47,623 nt of DNA from Brytella acorum (GCF_029309905.1 NZ_JARBJP010000013.1:1-47623), one strand, 5' to 3'; shown: positions 27,272 to 38,304, counted from the stretch's first letter. Program-made: numbers and translations. The notes: generated by a model not told the origin, from the letters alone.

Positions 27272-29949
27272 CCTGATACCTCCGCTACAATCGGAAAACT
27301 TATCGTAAACACGGCACCGGTGCGATCAGGACGGTTTTCCGCCGTGATCGAACCACCCGCAGTTTCGACAAATCCTTTAGCGATCGCGAGACCAAGTCCC
27401 GTTCCCGGTCGCTGCCGATCCGAGAATTGGATACGTGTGAATTTGTCGAATACCCGTTCAGGATTGTCGGCGGGCAGACCAGGGCCTTCGTCGGTCAGAC
27501 GCAGGCGGATACTTCCCCCTTTTCGTGCGATTTCGATCATCACCATGCTGCCCTCGGGAGTATATTTCGCGGCGTTATCGAGAATATTGAATAATGCCTG
27601 CTCCACGAGAACGTCATCCAGCGGGACCAGTGGCAGATCGGGTGCGACCTTGAGCGATACGTGATGATGCCGGAGAATCACGGCAGCACGCGCCAGCGCG
27701 CTTCCGGCAATCTCGCCCAGATCGCAGAGTTGTCGCGCGGGGGTCAGAGCTCCGGCTTCCAGCCTCGTCATGTCGAGCAAGTTAGCGACGAAACGCGAGA
27801 GGCGTTCAGCTTCCTCACGAATAGTGGACAGAAGCTCTTTCCGATCCTTGTCATCCAGCAGAGCGTCATAACTATCGAGACTGGACGCCGCCCCGAGGAT
27901 GGAGGAAAGCGGTGTGCGCAGGTCGTGCGAGATCGATGAAAGAAGCGCCCCACGCAAACGTTCGGTTTCCGCGTGCAAACGCGCCTGATCGAGATCCTGT
28001 GACAAGACGATGCGCTCGATCGCGAGTGCAGTCTGATCGCCCAACGCATCGACGAGACGCTGCTGCTCCTGCCCGAGCAGGAGTCCGGGACCATCAGAAT
28101 CCAAACCAATCACCCCGATAGGTCCACGTGCTGTCCGCAATGGCACAAACAACCGACGTGCACCCGGAAGATTATCGGAGCCCCGTCCCGCCGCACGATC
28201 ATGTCGCCACGCCCATGTCGCCGCCGCAAGGTCAGCAGAGTCCAAACTTTTTTCCGGCGGATCGCTGGCGCGGATGATGAGTTTGTCGTCGTGCGGCAGA
28301 AGAATGACGATCTGCCGGTCGAGCATTTCGGCGATCTGCCGACAGGTCGTCCACAAAAGCTCATCCATGGATGTGATGCCGGTGAGCTTACGACTGAACT
28401 CGTACAATGACTCGGTAATCTCCGCCCGATGCCGCGCAACGATCGCCTGCGCACGGACCCGATTGCCAAGGTGACTGGCCGTGACGGCGGTTATGGAAAA
28501 AAAAACGAGAGCCGCGATGTTGTCGGGCGAAGATATAACGAACGTATAAAGTGGCGGCAGAAAGAAAAAATTGAACAACAGCACGGCCATGACCGAGGCG
28601 TAGAGTGAGGGCCATAAGCCAAAGCCGAGAGCAACACCGAGCACGGCTGTCAAGAATGTCAGCGAGACATTCTGAACCTCCATCCCATGACGAAGCGCTA
28701 GAGACAGAACAAGTGCGGCAGCCACAATGCCGGTCGCCGCGATATAGGGACTGAAGGCGAGCGGGCGCTTTTCCGACCTTTCTTCTACGTCGCCATCAAC
28801 ATCGGTCGCCCCCACGACATGGACCGGAATATCTCCAGCCCGGTCGGCCAGAATACGCGTTACCGATGCCCAAGCCCATGGCATCAGCCAGTTTGTCCAG
28901 GGACTGCTTACGGGACGTCCGGCGACAATCTGCGTGATATTGTGGCGCCGCGCCCAGACCAGTGTCTCGGCCGCAACGTCCTGGCCCGGTATCGTGACCG
29001 TCTCCGCACCCATCGACTGCGCGAGATGCATCTGGCTTGCCGTGCGCTGACGAATTGTCACACCAGCTTCCCGGCTGGTCTCCACATGCAGCACCGTCCA
29101 GGGTGCGTGAAACCGTTCGGCGAGCCGCCGTCCATAGCGTAGCAGGCTTCCATCAATATCCTGAAGCGTGAGGCAGACAAGAATCCGCTCTCCCGCTGCC
29201 CATGGACCGTTGATCGCGTTGGAGCGCATATGGTCGATCAACTGGGCGTCGACCTGCCGCGCGGTCTGTCGCAGTGCAAGTTCGCGCAACGCGGTCAGAT
29301 TTCCCGGCGAGAAATAATTCCGCATCGCCCGCGCCGCCGCCGGCGCCGTATAGACCTTGCCTTCGCGCAGCCGTTGCAAAAGGTCGGCTGGCGTCAGGTC
29401 AATCAACTCGATCTCGTCGGCCCGGTCAATCACAGTATCGGGCACGGTTTCACGTACGCGAATCCGGGTAATACCGGCAACGATGTCGTTCAGGCTCTCC
29501 AGATGCTGGATATTGACCGTGGTGAAGACATCAATTCCGACAGCGAGTAGCTCCTCGACATCCATCCAGCGTTTCGGATGACGGCTGCCCGATCCATTCG
29601 TATGCGCCAGTTCATCGACCAGTACCAGCCGGGGCTGACGGGCGAGGATCGCGTCCAGATCCATCTCAGTCAGCGTCTGGCCCCGGTAAGCCACGACACG
29701 ACGGGGCACGACCTCCAGACCGTCGAGCAGGGCCGCAGTTTCGGATCGCCCGTGTGTCTCGACGATGCCCACCACGACGTCGACGCCATCCCTTATGAGC
29801 CGGTGCGCCGTCGTGAGCATCTCGAAGGTTTTGCCCACGCCGGGAGCCGCGCCGACAAATATCTTTAGCCGACCGCGCGTCCCGCCCATTTCATGGGTGG
29901 TCTGGCGCAGAAGCGCATCAGGATCGGGTCTGTCGATACGGTCCTCCAT
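27268..29949 (-). CDS. kdpD: Potassium-sensing histidine kinase KdpD
   Basis: 893 residues, the length of E. coli KdpD. In order: the KdpD sensor domain with Walker A GAAPGVGKT (residues 33-41); a universal-stress-protein-like domain (ERILVCLTLQDIDGSLLRYG onward); four membrane helices near 400-500; a GAF-like domain; the phosphoacceptor region with His675 in SISHDLRTPLSSIL; and the ATP-binding domain with DNAAKYTPEG and GTGLGLAIAKGFVE. It sits in the inner membrane and phosphorylates KdpE when potassium is scarce. It begins three bases after the kdpC stop. Confidence 0.97.
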   Translation of the reverse strand: MEDRIDRPDPDALLRQTTHEMGGTRGRLKIFVGAAPGVGKTFEMLTTAHRLIRDGVDVVVGIVETHGRSETAALLDGLEVVPRRVVAYRGQTLTEMDLDAILARQPRLVLVDELAHTNGSGSRHPKRWMDVEELLAVGIDVFTTVNIQHLESLNDIVAGITRIRVRETVPDTVIDRADEIELIDLTPADLLQRLREGKVYTAPAAARAMRNYFSPGNLTALRELALRQTARQVDAQLIDHMRSNAINGPWAAGERILVCLTLQDIDGSLLRYGRRLAERFHAPWTVLHVETSREAGVTIRQRTASQMHLAQSMGAETVTIPGQDVAAETLVWARRHNITQIVAGRPVSSPWTNWLMPWAWASVTRILADRAGDIPVHVVGATDVDGDVEERSEKRPLAFSPYIAATGIVAAALVLSLALRHGMEVQNVSLTFLTAVLGVALGFGLWPSLYASVMAVLLFNFFFLPPLYTFVISSPDNIAALVFFSITAVTASHLGNRVRAQAIVARHRAEITESLYEFSRKLTGITSMDELLWTTCRQIAEMLDRQIVILLPHDDKLIIRASDPPEKSLDSADLAAATWAWRHDRAAGRGSDNLPGARRLFVPLRTARGPIGVIGLDSDGPGLLLGQEQQRLVDALGDQTALAIERIVLSQDLDQARLHAETERLRGALLSSISHDLRTPLSSILGAASSLDSYDALLDDKDRKELLSTIREEAERLSRFVANLLDMTRLEAGALTPARQLCDLGEIAGSALARAAVILRHHHVSLKVAPDLPLVPLDDVLVEQALFNILDNAAKYTPEGSMVMIEIARKGGSIRLRLTDEGPGLPADNPERVFDKFTRIQFSDRQRPGTGLGLAIAKGFVETAGGSITAENRPDRTGAVFTISFPIVAEVSG

Positions 29950-29952
29950 CAG

Positions 29953-30567
29953 CTATTTCATAGCATCAAGTGCCAAGTTCAACCGCAGGACATTTATACG
30001 CGGCTCTCCAAGCACTCCCGCCAGCGGCGCCTGGGTCATGCGCAGGATCAGGTCGTGTACCCTCTCCTCAGGAAGTTTCCGGGCCGCAGCGATCCGGGAC
30101 ACCTGGAACCGGGCGGCCTGGGGTGAGATGTCCGGGTCCAGACCGCTGCCCGACGTCGTCACCAGATCGGCCGGAATGGCAAGCCCCTCTCTGAGGGCCT
30201 CCGGATTTTCAGCCCGTAGCGCGGCGACGCTTGCCGTGACCCTGTCCACGAGAGATTTCGAGGTCGGACCGAGGTTGGAGCCCACGGACGCTGCGGCATT
30301 GTAGGGCAGCGGCCCCGATTTCGACGCATCGACCGGATCTGGACCGCTGGTAGCTGAGGGGCGGGGATGGAAATAGCGCGGCGAGGTGAAATTCTGCCCG
30401 ATGAGTTCAGAGCCGACCGGCTTGCCATCCACAAGGACGAGACTTCCCCCCGCCTGTCGCGGAAAAAGGACGCTTGCGGCCCCTGTGATGGCCAGCGGAT
30501 AGAGCACGCCAGTGACAACGGAAAGGAAGAGAAACAGGACGAGGGCGGGTCTCAGTTCGCGAAGCAT
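29953..30567 (-). CDS. kdpC: Potassium-transporting ATPase subunit C
   Basis: 204 residues from the ATG at 30567, preferred because AAGGA lies about ten bases before it and the protein then opens MLRELRPALVLF, the normal KdpC start; the in-frame ATG at 30594 would overlap kdpB. A single N-terminal membrane helix is followed by the periplasmic domain with GSELIGQNFTSPRYFHPRPS. KdpC helps couple potassium binding in KdpA to ATP hydrolysis in KdpB. It ends in TAG. Confidence 0.95.
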   Translation of the reverse strand: MLRELRPALVLFLFLSVVTGVLYPLAITGAASVLFPRQAGGSLVLVDGKPVGSELIGQNFTSPRYFHPRPSATSGPDPVDASKSGPLPYNAAASVGSNLGPTSKSLVDRVTASVAALRAENPEALREGLAIPADLVTTSGSGLDPDISPQAARFQVSRIAAARKLPEERVHDLILRMTQAPLAGVLGEPRINVLRLNLALDAMK

Positions 30568-30580
30568 GGAACTTTTTCCT

Positions 30581-32698
30581 TCAGGCGATGCCAAGCGCGT
30601 TGACGAGCAGGTCGATCAGCTTGATGCCGACGAACGGCGCCACGACACCGCCAACACCGAAAGCGAGAAGATTGCGTCGCAGGAGCGCGGCCGCCCCGAC
30701 GGGGCGATAGCGCACCCCCGTGAGCGAAAGGGGAATAAGAAAGATGATGATGAGGGCGTTGAAGATGATCGCTGACAGGATGGCGCTCTGCGGCGTGCCT
30801 AGGCGCATGACGTTCAACGCCGAGAGCTGCGGATAAAAGCCTATGAACATGGCCGGGATGATGGCGAAATATTTCGCCACGTCGTTGGCGATTGAGAACG
30901 TGGTCAGCGCGCCGCGTGTCATCAGGAGCTGTTTGCCGATCCCCACGATCTCGATCAGCTTCGTCGGATCGCTGTCGAGATCGACCATGTTTCCGGCTTC
31001 GCGGGCAGCCATTGTGCCGGTGTTCATCGCCACACCGACATCCGCCTGCGCCAGAGCGGGAGCATCGTTGGTACCGTCGCCGCACATGGCCACAAGCTTG
31101 CCTTCAGCCTGTTCCTTGCGAATCAATGCGAGCTTGGCTTCTGGCGTGGCTTGAGCAAGAAAATCGTCCACGCCACTTTCGGCAGCGATCGCAGCGGCCG
31201 TGAGAGGATTGTCGCCCGTTATCATGACCGTGCGGATACCCATACGGCGCAATTCGGCGAAACGCTCACGAATGCCACCCTTGACGACGTCCTTGAGCGC
31301 CACGATCCCGAGCAACCTGTCGTCGTCCACCACGGCCAGCGGCGTGCCCCCGGCGCGTCCCACGGTGTCCGCGTTCGCAATCGCCGCCTGGGCGGAAGCA
31401 TCTGCCGGATTGCCAAGATAGGCCAGCACACTGTCCACGGCTCCCTTGCGGATGCAACGCTCGCCGATGTCAACGCCGCTCATGCGGGTCTGGGCGGTAA
31501 ACGGAACAAACTGCATCCCGGCCTGTGCCATTTCCCGGGCACGGATGTTGAAACGCTCCTTCGCCAGCACAACGATTGAACGCCCCTCCGGGGTCTCATC
31601 GGCCAGCGAGGCAAGTTGGGCCGCGTCCGCGAGTTCCTGTTCCGTCACACCCGGAACCGGAAGAAAATCCGAGGCCTGACGATTGCCTATGGTGATCGTA
31701 CCGGTCTTGTCCAACAACAGCGTATCGACATCACCCGCTGCCTCCACCGCTCGACCGGACATGGCGAGCACATTGAAGCGGATCAGCCGATCCATGCCTG
31801 CGATGCCGATGGACGAAAGCAGCGCGCCGATGGTGGTCGGAATGAGCGTCACGAACAGCGCGACCAGCACAAGAACGGGAATCTGTCCGCCGGCATAGGC
31901 GGCGAAAGACGGAATCGTCGCAATCGCGAAGATGAAGACGAGCGTAAGTCCCGCAAGCAGAATATTGAGAGCGATCTCATTGGGCGTTTTCTGTCGCTGC
32001 GCCCCCTCGACAAGCCCGATCATGCGGTCCAGGAAGGTTGAGCCCTGCGCGGCGGTAATTCTGACGATAATCCAATCCGACAGGACGCGTGTGCCACCAG
32101 TGACAGCAGAACGATCGCCACCGCTCTCCCGCACAACCGGCGCTGACTCGCCAGTAATCGCGGACTCGTCAATTGAGGCGACACCATCAATCACCTCACC
32201 GTCACTCGGCATGAAATCACCCGCCTCGACGAGCACCACGTCGCCGGGCTGAAGCTCGGGCGCGGGCACTTCTTCGTACACACCCGCATAGGACCATTTG
32301 CCAGTATCGGTGGGCAGAAGCCGCTTACCCGTCGCATCCGTCCGTGCCCGGCGAAGACTTGCCGCCTGAGCTTTCCCGCGCCCCTCTGCGACGGCTTCGG
32401 CAAAATTCGCGAACAGCACCGTAAACCAGAGCCAGAGATTGATCTGGATGGCGAAGCCAATATGCGGTGCTCCCGTCGCAAGGTCGCGGAGCAGCAGGAT
32501 CGTGGTCAGTGTGGAAACGATCTCTACGACGAACATGACCGGGTTATGCCACATGACACGCGGATCGAGCTTGCGAAAGCTCTCGCGGATCGCGGGCACC
32601 AGAAGATCGGCACGCAGAAGACTCGAACGGCCCGGATTGCGGCCACTCTCTTTTCCGCCCGGTCCATCATGAGCCGGCATTATAGATTGAACAGTCAT
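30581..32698 (-). CDS. kdpB: Potassium-transporting P-type ATPase subunit B
   Basis: 705 residues. The phosphorylated Asp330 lies in [12 protein letters not shown]; the actuator motif is AITGESAPV and the hinge motif [20 protein letters not shown]. It hydrolyses ATP to drive potassium through KdpA. The N-terminus is about 20 residues longer than in E. coli (the phosphorylated Asp there is 307), with a hydrophilic leader; a shorter start is possible. It lies 15 bases after kdpA. Confidence 0.97.
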   Translation of the reverse strand: MTVQSIMPAHDGPGGKESGRNPGRSSLLRADLLVPAIRESFRKLDPRVMWHNPVMFVVEIVSTLTTILLLRDLATGAPHIGFAIQINLWLWFTVLFANFAEAVAEGRGKAQAASLRRARTDATGKRLLPTDTGKWSYAGVYEEVPAPELQPGDVVLVEAGDFMPSDGEVIDGVASIDESAITGESAPVVRESGGDRSAVTGGTRVLSDWIIVRITAAQGSTFLDRMIGLVEGAQRQKTPNEIALNILLAGLTLVFIFAIATIPSFAAYAGGQIPVLVLVALFVTLIPTTIGALLSSIGIAGMDRLIRFNVLAMSGRAVEAAGDVDTLLLDKTGTITIGNRQASDFLPVPGVTEQELADAAQLASLADETPEGRSIVVLAKERFNIRAREMAQAGMQFVPFTAQTRMSGVDIGERCIRKGAVDSVLAYLGNPADASAQAAIANADTVGRAGGTPLAVVDDDRLLGIVALKDVVKGGIRERFAELRRMGIRTVMITGDNPLTAAAIAAESGVDDFLAQATPEAKLALIRKEQAEGKLVAMCGDGTNDAPALAQADVGVAMNTGTMAAREAGNMVDLDSDPTKLIEIVGIGKQLLMTRGALTTFSIANDVAKYFAIIPAMFIGFYPQLSALNVMRLGTPQSAILSAIIFNALIIIFLIPLSLTGVRYRPVGAAALLRRNLLAFGVGGVVAPFVGIKLIDLLVNALGIA

Positions 32699-32713
32699 GA
32701 TGATGCTATCCCG

Positions 32714-34420
32714 TCAATAGAGCGTACCGGCGCCCATCGCGAGATGCTCGACGATAGGACCGAGGGCGAGGGCAGGCAGAAAGGTCAGGCCTCCCACGAT
32801 CAGGATCACGCCGATCACGAGACCGATGAACAGCCCGCCATGGGTGGGAAACGTGCCAACAGAGGGTGCAACCGTCTTCTTGGCGGCGAGCGAACCCGCG
32901 AGGGCCAGCGCGGGAATGATGACGAAGAACCGACCGATCATCATCGTGATTCCGAGTGTGATATTCCAGAAACTGTTGGCCGTCAGACCGGAAAAGGCGC
33001 TGCCGTTATTAGCGCCGGCTGACGTGTATTCATACAGCACCTCGGTGAAGCCATGCGGACCGCTGGCGGACATTGCAGAGGTGCCTGGAGCAACAACTAT
33101 GGCGATGGCTGTCATCGTGAGGATCATCATGGGGGGCACCAGGATGCCCAGCATGGTCATCTTGATCTCGCGCGCTTCGATTTTCTTGCCGAGATACTCT
33201 GGTGTGCGCCCGACCATCAGCCCTGCGATAAACACCGAGACGACCGCGAACAGCAGGAAGCCGTACATTCCCGAGCCGACGCCGCCGAAGATCACCTCGC
33301 CAAGCATCATATTGACCAGCGGAACCATTCCGCCCAGTGGCAGGAAGCTCTCGTGCATGGCATTGACCGCACCGCAGGAAGCATCGGTCGTCACAGTGGC
33401 GAACAGCGAGGACGCCGCGATCCCGAACCGCGTTTCCTTGCCTTCCATGTTGCCCAAGCCCGGATCAACGCCAAGCGCCGCGAATGCCGGGTTGGCGTGC
33501 CCTTCGGCCCAGTAAGTCACGGCCACACCCACGACGAACAGCGCCGCCATGACGGAGAACACCGCCCATCCCTGCCGCCTGTCGCCCACCATGCGCCCGA
33601 AAGCGGAGGTCAGCCCCCCCCCGATCACGAAAATTGCCAGCATCTCGATGAAATTCGTAAGAGGTGTGGGATTCTCGAACGGATGCGCCGAGTTCGTGTT
33701 AAAGAACCCGCCGCCGTTGGTTCCCAGCATCTTGATCGCTTCCTGCGAGGCGACCGGCCCGACAGCAATGGTTTGGTGCGCGCCTTCGAGCGTGGTGACC
33801 GCAATGCTATTCGAGAAGGTTTGCGGCACGCCTTGCCATACGAGGAATAAGGCCAGGACTACACTTCCCGGGACCAGCACATACAACGTGATCCGCGTCA
33901 GATCGACCCAGAAATTGCCGATCGTCTTGGCACTACCCCGGGCGAACCCCCGAAATACGGCGAACGCAATGGCGATACCCGCGGCGGCCGAGGTGAAATT
34001 CTGCACCGTCAGCGCCGCCATCTGGCTGAGATAACTCATTGTCGTCTCGCCGGCGTAACTCTGCCAGTTGGTATTCGTCATGAAACTGATGGCGGTATTG
34101 TAAGCAAGATCCGGTGTCAGCGAGCCGAGACCAAGCGGATTGAGGGGGAGATGCGCCTGCAAGCGCAAGAATGAGTAGACCACTAGGAAACAGACCAGCT
34201 TGAAAACCAGCATGGCGAGGGCGTAGCCCCACCAGCTTTGTTCCCGGGCCGCATCTATCCCGGCAAGCCTGTAGAGACCTGCCTCCAACGGTCTGAAGAA
34301 GCGTCCGACGGCTCCCATGGACGCGCCCATCACACGCGTCATGGCATTACCGGCAACGGGAGTGAGGAGAACCGTCGCGACCAGGAAGGCGGCTATGAGC
34401 GTCCAGCCAGTGATCGTCAT
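32714..34420 (-). CDS. kdpA: Potassium-transporting ATPase subunit A (potassium channel)
   Basis: 568 residues, rich in membrane helices, with the four repeated selectivity-filter segments: [50 protein letters not shown] and [11 protein letters not shown]. KdpA forms the potassium-selective pore in the inner membrane. It starts three bases after the kdpF stop, in the usual kdpFABC order. Confidence 0.97.
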   Translation of the reverse strand: MTITGWTLIAAFLVATVLLTPVAGNAMTRVMGASMGAVGRFFRPLEAGLYRLAGIDAAREQSWWGYALAMLVFKLVCFLVVYSFLRLQAHLPLNPLGLGSLTPDLAYNTAISFMTNTNWQSYAGETTMSYLSQMAALTVQNFTSAAAGIAIAFAVFRGFARGSAKTIGNFWVDLTRITLYVLVPGSVVLALFLVWQGVPQTFSNSIAVTTLEGAHQTIAVGPVASQEAIKMLGTNGGGFFNTNSAHPFENPTPLTNFIEMLAIFVIGGGLTSAFGRMVGDRRQGWAVFSVMAALFVVGVAVTYWAEGHANPAFAALGVDPGLGNMEGKETRFGIAASSLFATVTTDASCGAVNAMHESFLPLGGMVPLVNMMLGEVIFGGVGSGMYGFLLFAVVSVFIAGLMVGRTPEYLGKKIEAREIKMTMLGILVPPMMILTMTAIAIVVAPGTSAMSASGPHGFTEVLYEYTSAGANNGSAFSGLTANSFWNITLGITMMIGRFFVIIPALALAGSLAAKKTVAPSVGTFPTHGGLFIGLVIGVILIVGGLTFLPALALGPIVEHLAMGAGTLY

Positions 34421-34423
34421 TTC

Positions 34424-34513
34424 TCAGAACCTTTCCGGACGCACCAGCGCAAAGAAGACGTAGACCAGAAGGCCAAGGGTCACCGCGCCGCCTAAAATGA
34501 AATCAAGCGACAT
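34424..34513 (-). CDS. kdpF: Potassium-transporting ATPase subunit F
   Basis: 29 residues: MSLDFILGGAVTLGLLVYVF followed by FALVRPERF. It is a single membrane helix ending in the RPERF sequence typical of KdpF. It stabilises the KdpABC complex in the membrane. The ATG complement is at 34511-34513 and the stop at 34424-34426. Confidence 0.93.
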   Translation of the reverse strand: MSLDFILGGAVTLGLLVYVFFALVRPERF

Positions 34514-34517
34514 GACG

Positions 34518-34601
34518 CTAGATCCGTTCACAAAAGGACAGGAAGCCCAGGGAAATCAAAAAACCCACGATTCCAAGTCCGCAATAAAGAACATCAAGCA
34601 T
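34518..34601 (-). CDS. 27-residue membrane peptide preceding kdpF
   Basis: MLDVLYCGLGIVGFLISLGF then LSFCERI: one hydrophobic helix with a short CERI tail. AAGGAA lies some ten bases before the ATG at 34601. The gene ends four bases before kdpF, so it is the first gene of the kdp transcript. I recall similar short peptides ending in CERL or CDRL ahead of kdpF in other proteobacteria, but no function is known to me. Confidence 0.65.
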   Translation of the reverse strand: MLDVLYCGLGIVGFLISLGFLSFCERI

Positions 34602-34917
34602 AGAAATCCATTCCTTCTGCCAAAACAGGTTATCGCAGCATCCGCATAGGAAAGAGAGAGGGCATTCGCCGCCGCAATATATGAATCTCATAGGAATTCG
34701 GGTGAAAATGGGCGACGGAAAGGCCCTTGCTCTTGTCAGACCCATGACCCGATGCCTACTCGGCTAAGAAAATCTCGAGCCGGGAATGATCGCTGATATG
34801 AAATATGTGGCTTATAGTCTGCAGCGTCTCCGACGATTGCGCGGGACGTTCTATTCGGTGGGCAGCGTAAAAATCATGCTTGCACCGCAGCTATCTGAAG
34901 TCGGGGCAAACCGGGAC
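34602..34917. promoter_or_regulatory. Divergent region between kdp operon and outer-membrane barrel gene
   Basis: About 316 bases that must hold the kdp promoter (minus strand) and the promoter of the barrel gene (plus strand). A KdpE site would be expected here, but I could not recognise one by eye. Confidence 0.4.
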
Positions 34918-36141
34918 ATGGTCCGTCGGCTCGGTTTCGCCACGATGATCTTGCTGGCAGCGTCGCATTGGGCCGTGCCCAGTGCCTTCGCTTCCGATCT
35001 CGGAAGCTGGGCGAAGTCCATCACCTACGGCGCACAGATTGAAGGAGGCATCAACGCCAATCCCGCCCGACCCGATAACGGCGTCAATTTTGGCCAGTTC
35101 TTCGGCGATCGCGCCAATCAACCGCAGCTAGACCAGATTCTTCTGACGGTCAACCGCGCTGTCGATACGACAGCACATGACTATCAGATCGGTTTTTTTC
35201 TTCAGGGTATGTATGGTGCCGATGCACGTTACTTCCAGATAGCCGGGATTACTTCGAACGCGATTTCCAGTCGCTACCAGTTCATCCTCCCCCAGGCGCA
35301 TCTTGACCTGCATCTGCCCTGGCTGACCCGGCACGGGCTGGATATGCAAGCAGGTATCCTCACTTCTCCAATGGGTGTGGAATCCTATGATCCCTCACTG
35401 AGGCCCTTCTACACGCTATCCTACACGACCCAGTATTCCACCACCTTCGAACATGTCGGCGGGATGTTCCAATGGCATGTCGATGACCATTTCAGTGCGC
35501 TTTTCGGTGTCGATACCGGTAATCAGGTCTCGTTTGGTGGAGGCGACAACAATCACGCGGCAGCCGGCTATTTCGGCGTCAATGGCAGCGGGCTGCTTGG
35601 CGGAAAATTTTCCTTTACTTATCTCGGCCGCGTCGGCCCGGAAGACGCCATCCGGACATTGGGCAAACAGGCCAATTCTTCCCAGAGGTTCTGGAACGAC
35701 CTGAACGGAACGTACAAGATCAACGACAAGCTCTCCGTGACCGGCGAGTTCAACTATATGCATGACGATGGCCTTCGCGCGGATGCTTACAGCTTCGTCA
35801 GTTATGTGAGCTATCAGATCACACCAAGCCTCACGCTGAACTATCGCGGCGAGATCTATCGCGATAATACGGGCCTATTCGTCACCTCGTTCCTTGGCGA
35901 CACCTCCTATATCCGGGCCACGTTGGGCAAGAGCGCGTATACCCAGTCTGCCCCACCCACGACTTATGGCGCGCTCACGCTCGGCACGAACTGGCATCCG
36001 GCCTTCGGACACCACGTCAAGCTGTTCGAGATTCGCCCGGAAATACGCTTCGATCGCTCCCTCAATGGCACGACGCCCTTCAACGACCTGCGCAACACAG
36101 GCCAGTTCACCTTTGGCGCAGATGCGGTGCTCGGCTTTTAA
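34918..36141 (+). CDS. Outer-membrane beta-barrel porin (OmpL-like)
   Basis: About 407 residues from the ATG at 34918, chosen so that the protein begins with the signal peptide MVRRLGFATMILLAASHWAV and is cut after PSAFA; in-frame starts at 34876 and 34786 are possible. The mature part alternates polar and hydrophobic residues in many short strands, has Asn/Gly-rich turns such as GVDTGNQVSFGGGDNNHAAA, and ends in Phe, as outer-membrane barrels do. It matches the putative beta-barrel porin-2 (OmpL-like) family. It lies between kdp and kup, divergent from the first and parallel with the second, suggesting it lets potassium or other small solutes through the outer membrane when potassium is low. 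Confidence 0.82.
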   Translation: MVRRLGFATMILLAASHWAVPSAFASDLGSWAKSITYGAQIEGGINANPARPDNGVNFGQFFGDRANQPQLDQILLTVNRAVDTTAHDYQIGFFLQGMYGADARYFQIAGITSNAISSRYQFILPQAHLDLHLPWLTRHGLDMQAGILTSPMGVESYDPSLRPFYTLSYTTQYSTTFEHVGGMFQWHVDDHFSALFGVDTGNQVSFGGGDNNHAAAGYFGVNGSGLLGGKFSFTYLGRVGPEDAIRTLGKQANSSQRFWNDLNGTYKINDKLSVTGEFNYMHDDGLRADAYSFVSYVSYQITPSLTLNYRGEIYRDNTGLFVTSFLGDTSYIRATLGKSAYTQSAPPTTYGALTLGTNWHPAFGHHVKLFEIRPEIRFDRSLNGTTPFNDLRNTGQFTFGADAVLGF

Positions 36142-36232
36142 TGACAGGTAATTCTTCACACTGCGATGCACAGATCAAAAAGCATGCACGGAATACTCGG
36201 CTTGATCAATCAATATTACTGGAGATGAGATA

Positions 36233-38155
36233 GTGTCTTTAACAGCACCGGTCGCCGTTCAGGGCGGAAAGGGGTCAGCGGGACATGATGCTCGTCCTGC
36301 CGGCTTTGCCGCGATATTAGGCGCGCTTGGGGTCGTGTTCGGCGACATCGGTACCAGCCCGCTTTATGCATTGCGCACGACAGCTCAAGTCGTATCGGAT
36401 CACGGAACTATCTCCGCAAGCGAGGTGCTGGGAGTTGAAAGCCTCCTGTTCTGGACGCTCATGCTCGTCGTGACGGTAAAATACGTCATTCTTGTCATGC
36501 GCGCCGACTATAATGGCGAGGGTGGCATTATCGCTCTGATGTCTCTGGCGCAGCAGAACGCGAAGCGTAAATCCGTCAAGCTGCTTCTTGGAATGATCGG
36601 TGTCATAGGGGCCTGCCTGTTCTTTGGCGATGGCATCATTACACCAGCAGTCTCGGTCATCTCGGCAATCGAGGGCATCGAGGTTTCGTTTTCGGCCGCG
36701 AGCCATCTTGTTGTCCCTTTATCAATTGCCGTTCTGATCGGACTGTTCTCGATCCAGTTTCATGGCACGGGCAAGATCGGCATCATTTTTGGTCCGGTGA
36801 TGGTACTCTGGTTTCTGATGATTGGGGTTTTAGGCATTCTTGCCATCCTTCACCACCCTACGATCCTGCTTGCACTTTCACCTACCTATGCGATCATGTT
36901 CATCGCCCGGCATGGTTATCTGTCGTTCCTGGCCCTTGGTTCCGTAGTCCTCGCCGTGACCGGTGCCGAAGCCCTTTATGCCGATATGAGCCATTTTGGG
37001 CGCAGGCCCATTCGCGAAACGTGGTTGTTTTTTGTCCTGCCCTGCCTGGCACTCAATTATTTCGGTCAAGGGGCATTGCTGATCTCTGATCCGGCAACGA
37101 TCTCCAATCCGTTCTTTCTGCTGGGGCCGCAATGGCTTCAGATCCCTATGATCATCATATCGACAATTGCCACAGTCATTGCCAGCCAGGCGTGCATATC
37201 CGGAGGGTTTTCCCTGTGCCGACAATTAATCCAACTCGGTTATGTGCCGCGCATGCGGATCATGCACACAAACCCCACGGAAGAAAGCCAGATATACCTG
37301 CCTGGTCTCAACCATTCGCTCATGGTGGGCGCGTTGCTTCTCGTCATCGCGTTCCGTAGTTCCGAGGCTCTGGCGTCGGCCTATGGCATTGCCGTAACCG
37401 GCACATTTCTCTGCACCTGTATTCTCGCTGCTGTTGTTTATCGAGACCGGTACAAATGGTCTGCTTGGGCGACCATCACCGTGTTCGGCGGTTTCTTTAT
37501 CATAGACGGAATTTTTTTCGCCTCGAACACTCTGAAAATCATTGAAGGCGGATGGGTGCCGGTTCTGCTAGCAGCCGTTTTGATCATGATGATGTTCACA
37601 TGGAAAAAAGGGAGAAGCCTTGTTCTCTCACGGCAACAGCATGATGCGATGCCGGTAGGAACTTTCATTGCGCGTCTTCCTCATTCCCGGAGCATTATCC
37701 GTGTGCCAGGGACGGGTGTGTTCATGACGGCAAATCCTGAATACATTCCGACATCGCTTCTTCATAATCTCAAACACAACAAGGTATTACATGATCACGT
37801 TATTCTTCTCACGGTCAGGAACGTCAACATTCCTCAGGTGGCGCCCGACCAGCGGGCCGAAGTAACCGAGATCGCGCCAAACATTTATCGGGTCATGCTT
37901 TGTTATGGCTTCATGGAAATGCCGAATCTTCCGGTGGCTCTTGCTCAACTACAGGTTGGGGATACCGGTTTCGACTTGCCGCAGGCCTCCTATTTCGTGT
38001 CGCGTGAATTGCTGGTCCGTGCGCAGCCGTCCCAGATCTCACGTTGGCGCATGGCGCTGTTTCTTCTCATGACGCGAAATGCAACGCCCGTCACGGACTT
38101 CTTGCGTATACCACTCGATCGGGTTGTCGAACTGGGCGTCCGTATCGGTATCTGA
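36233..38155 (+). CDS. kup: Low-affinity potassium uptake protein Kup
   Basis: 640 residues, with GTG start at 36233 preceded by GGAG at 36221. The Kup/HAK/KT family signature GVVFGDIGTSPLYALRT is near residues 35-50, with about twelve membrane helices and a hydrophilic C-terminal third. It takes up potassium with protons across the inner membrane and works well at acid pH, fitting an acid-producing organism. The kdp system on the other side of the barrel gene provides high-affinity uptake, so the two together cover the whole range. Confidence 0.96.
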   Translation: MSLTAPVAVQGGKGSAGHDARPAGFAAILGALGVVFGDIGTSPLYALRTTAQVVSDHGTISASEVLGVESLLFWTLMLVVTVKYVILVMRADYNGEGGIIALMSLAQQNAKRKSVKLLLGMIGVIGACLFFGDGIITPAVSVISAIEGIEVSFSAASHLVVPLSIAVLIGLFSIQFHGTGKIGIIFGPVMVLWFLMIGVLGILAILHHPTILLALSPTYAIMFIARHGYLSFLALGSVVLAVTGAEALYADMSHFGRRPIRETWLFFVLPCLALNYFGQGALLISDPATISNPFFLLGPQWLQIPMIIISTIATVIASQACISGGFSLCRQLIQLGYVPRMRIMHTNPTEESQIYLPGLNHSLMVGALLLVIAFRSSEALASAYGIAVTGTFLCTCILAAVVYRDRYKWSAWATITVFGGFFIIDGIFFASNTLKIIEGGWVPVLLAAVLIMMMFTWKKGRSLVLSRQQHDAMPVGTFIARLPHSRSIIRVPGTGVFMTANPEYIPTSLLHNLKHNKVLHDHVILLTVRNVNIPQVAPDQRAEVTEIAPNIYRVMLCYGFMEMPNLPVALAQLQVGDTGFDLPQASYFVSRELLVRAQPSQISRWRMALFLLMTRNATPVTDFLRIPLDRVVELGVRIGI

Positions 38156-38160
38156 TGATC

Positions 38161-38185
38161 ACCGCGCCGTATGAAACGGCGCGGT
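38161..38185 (+). terminator. Hairpin after kup
   Basis: ACCGCGCCGT and ACGGCGCGGT form a perfect 10-bp GC-rich stem with a five-base loop, five bases after the kup stop. There is no clear T run after it, so it is either a weak terminator or an mRNA-stabilising hairpin. Confidence 0.6.
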
Positions 38186-38304
38186 ATACCGACAAAAAAT
38201 AAGATGCATGGAAAATATAGTAAAAATTTAAAGAGAAACATGATCTGCTTCGACTGAAATAAAGGCAGGTATTCCCGTCGAAAATCAGAGGAATTTTTTC
38301 TAAT

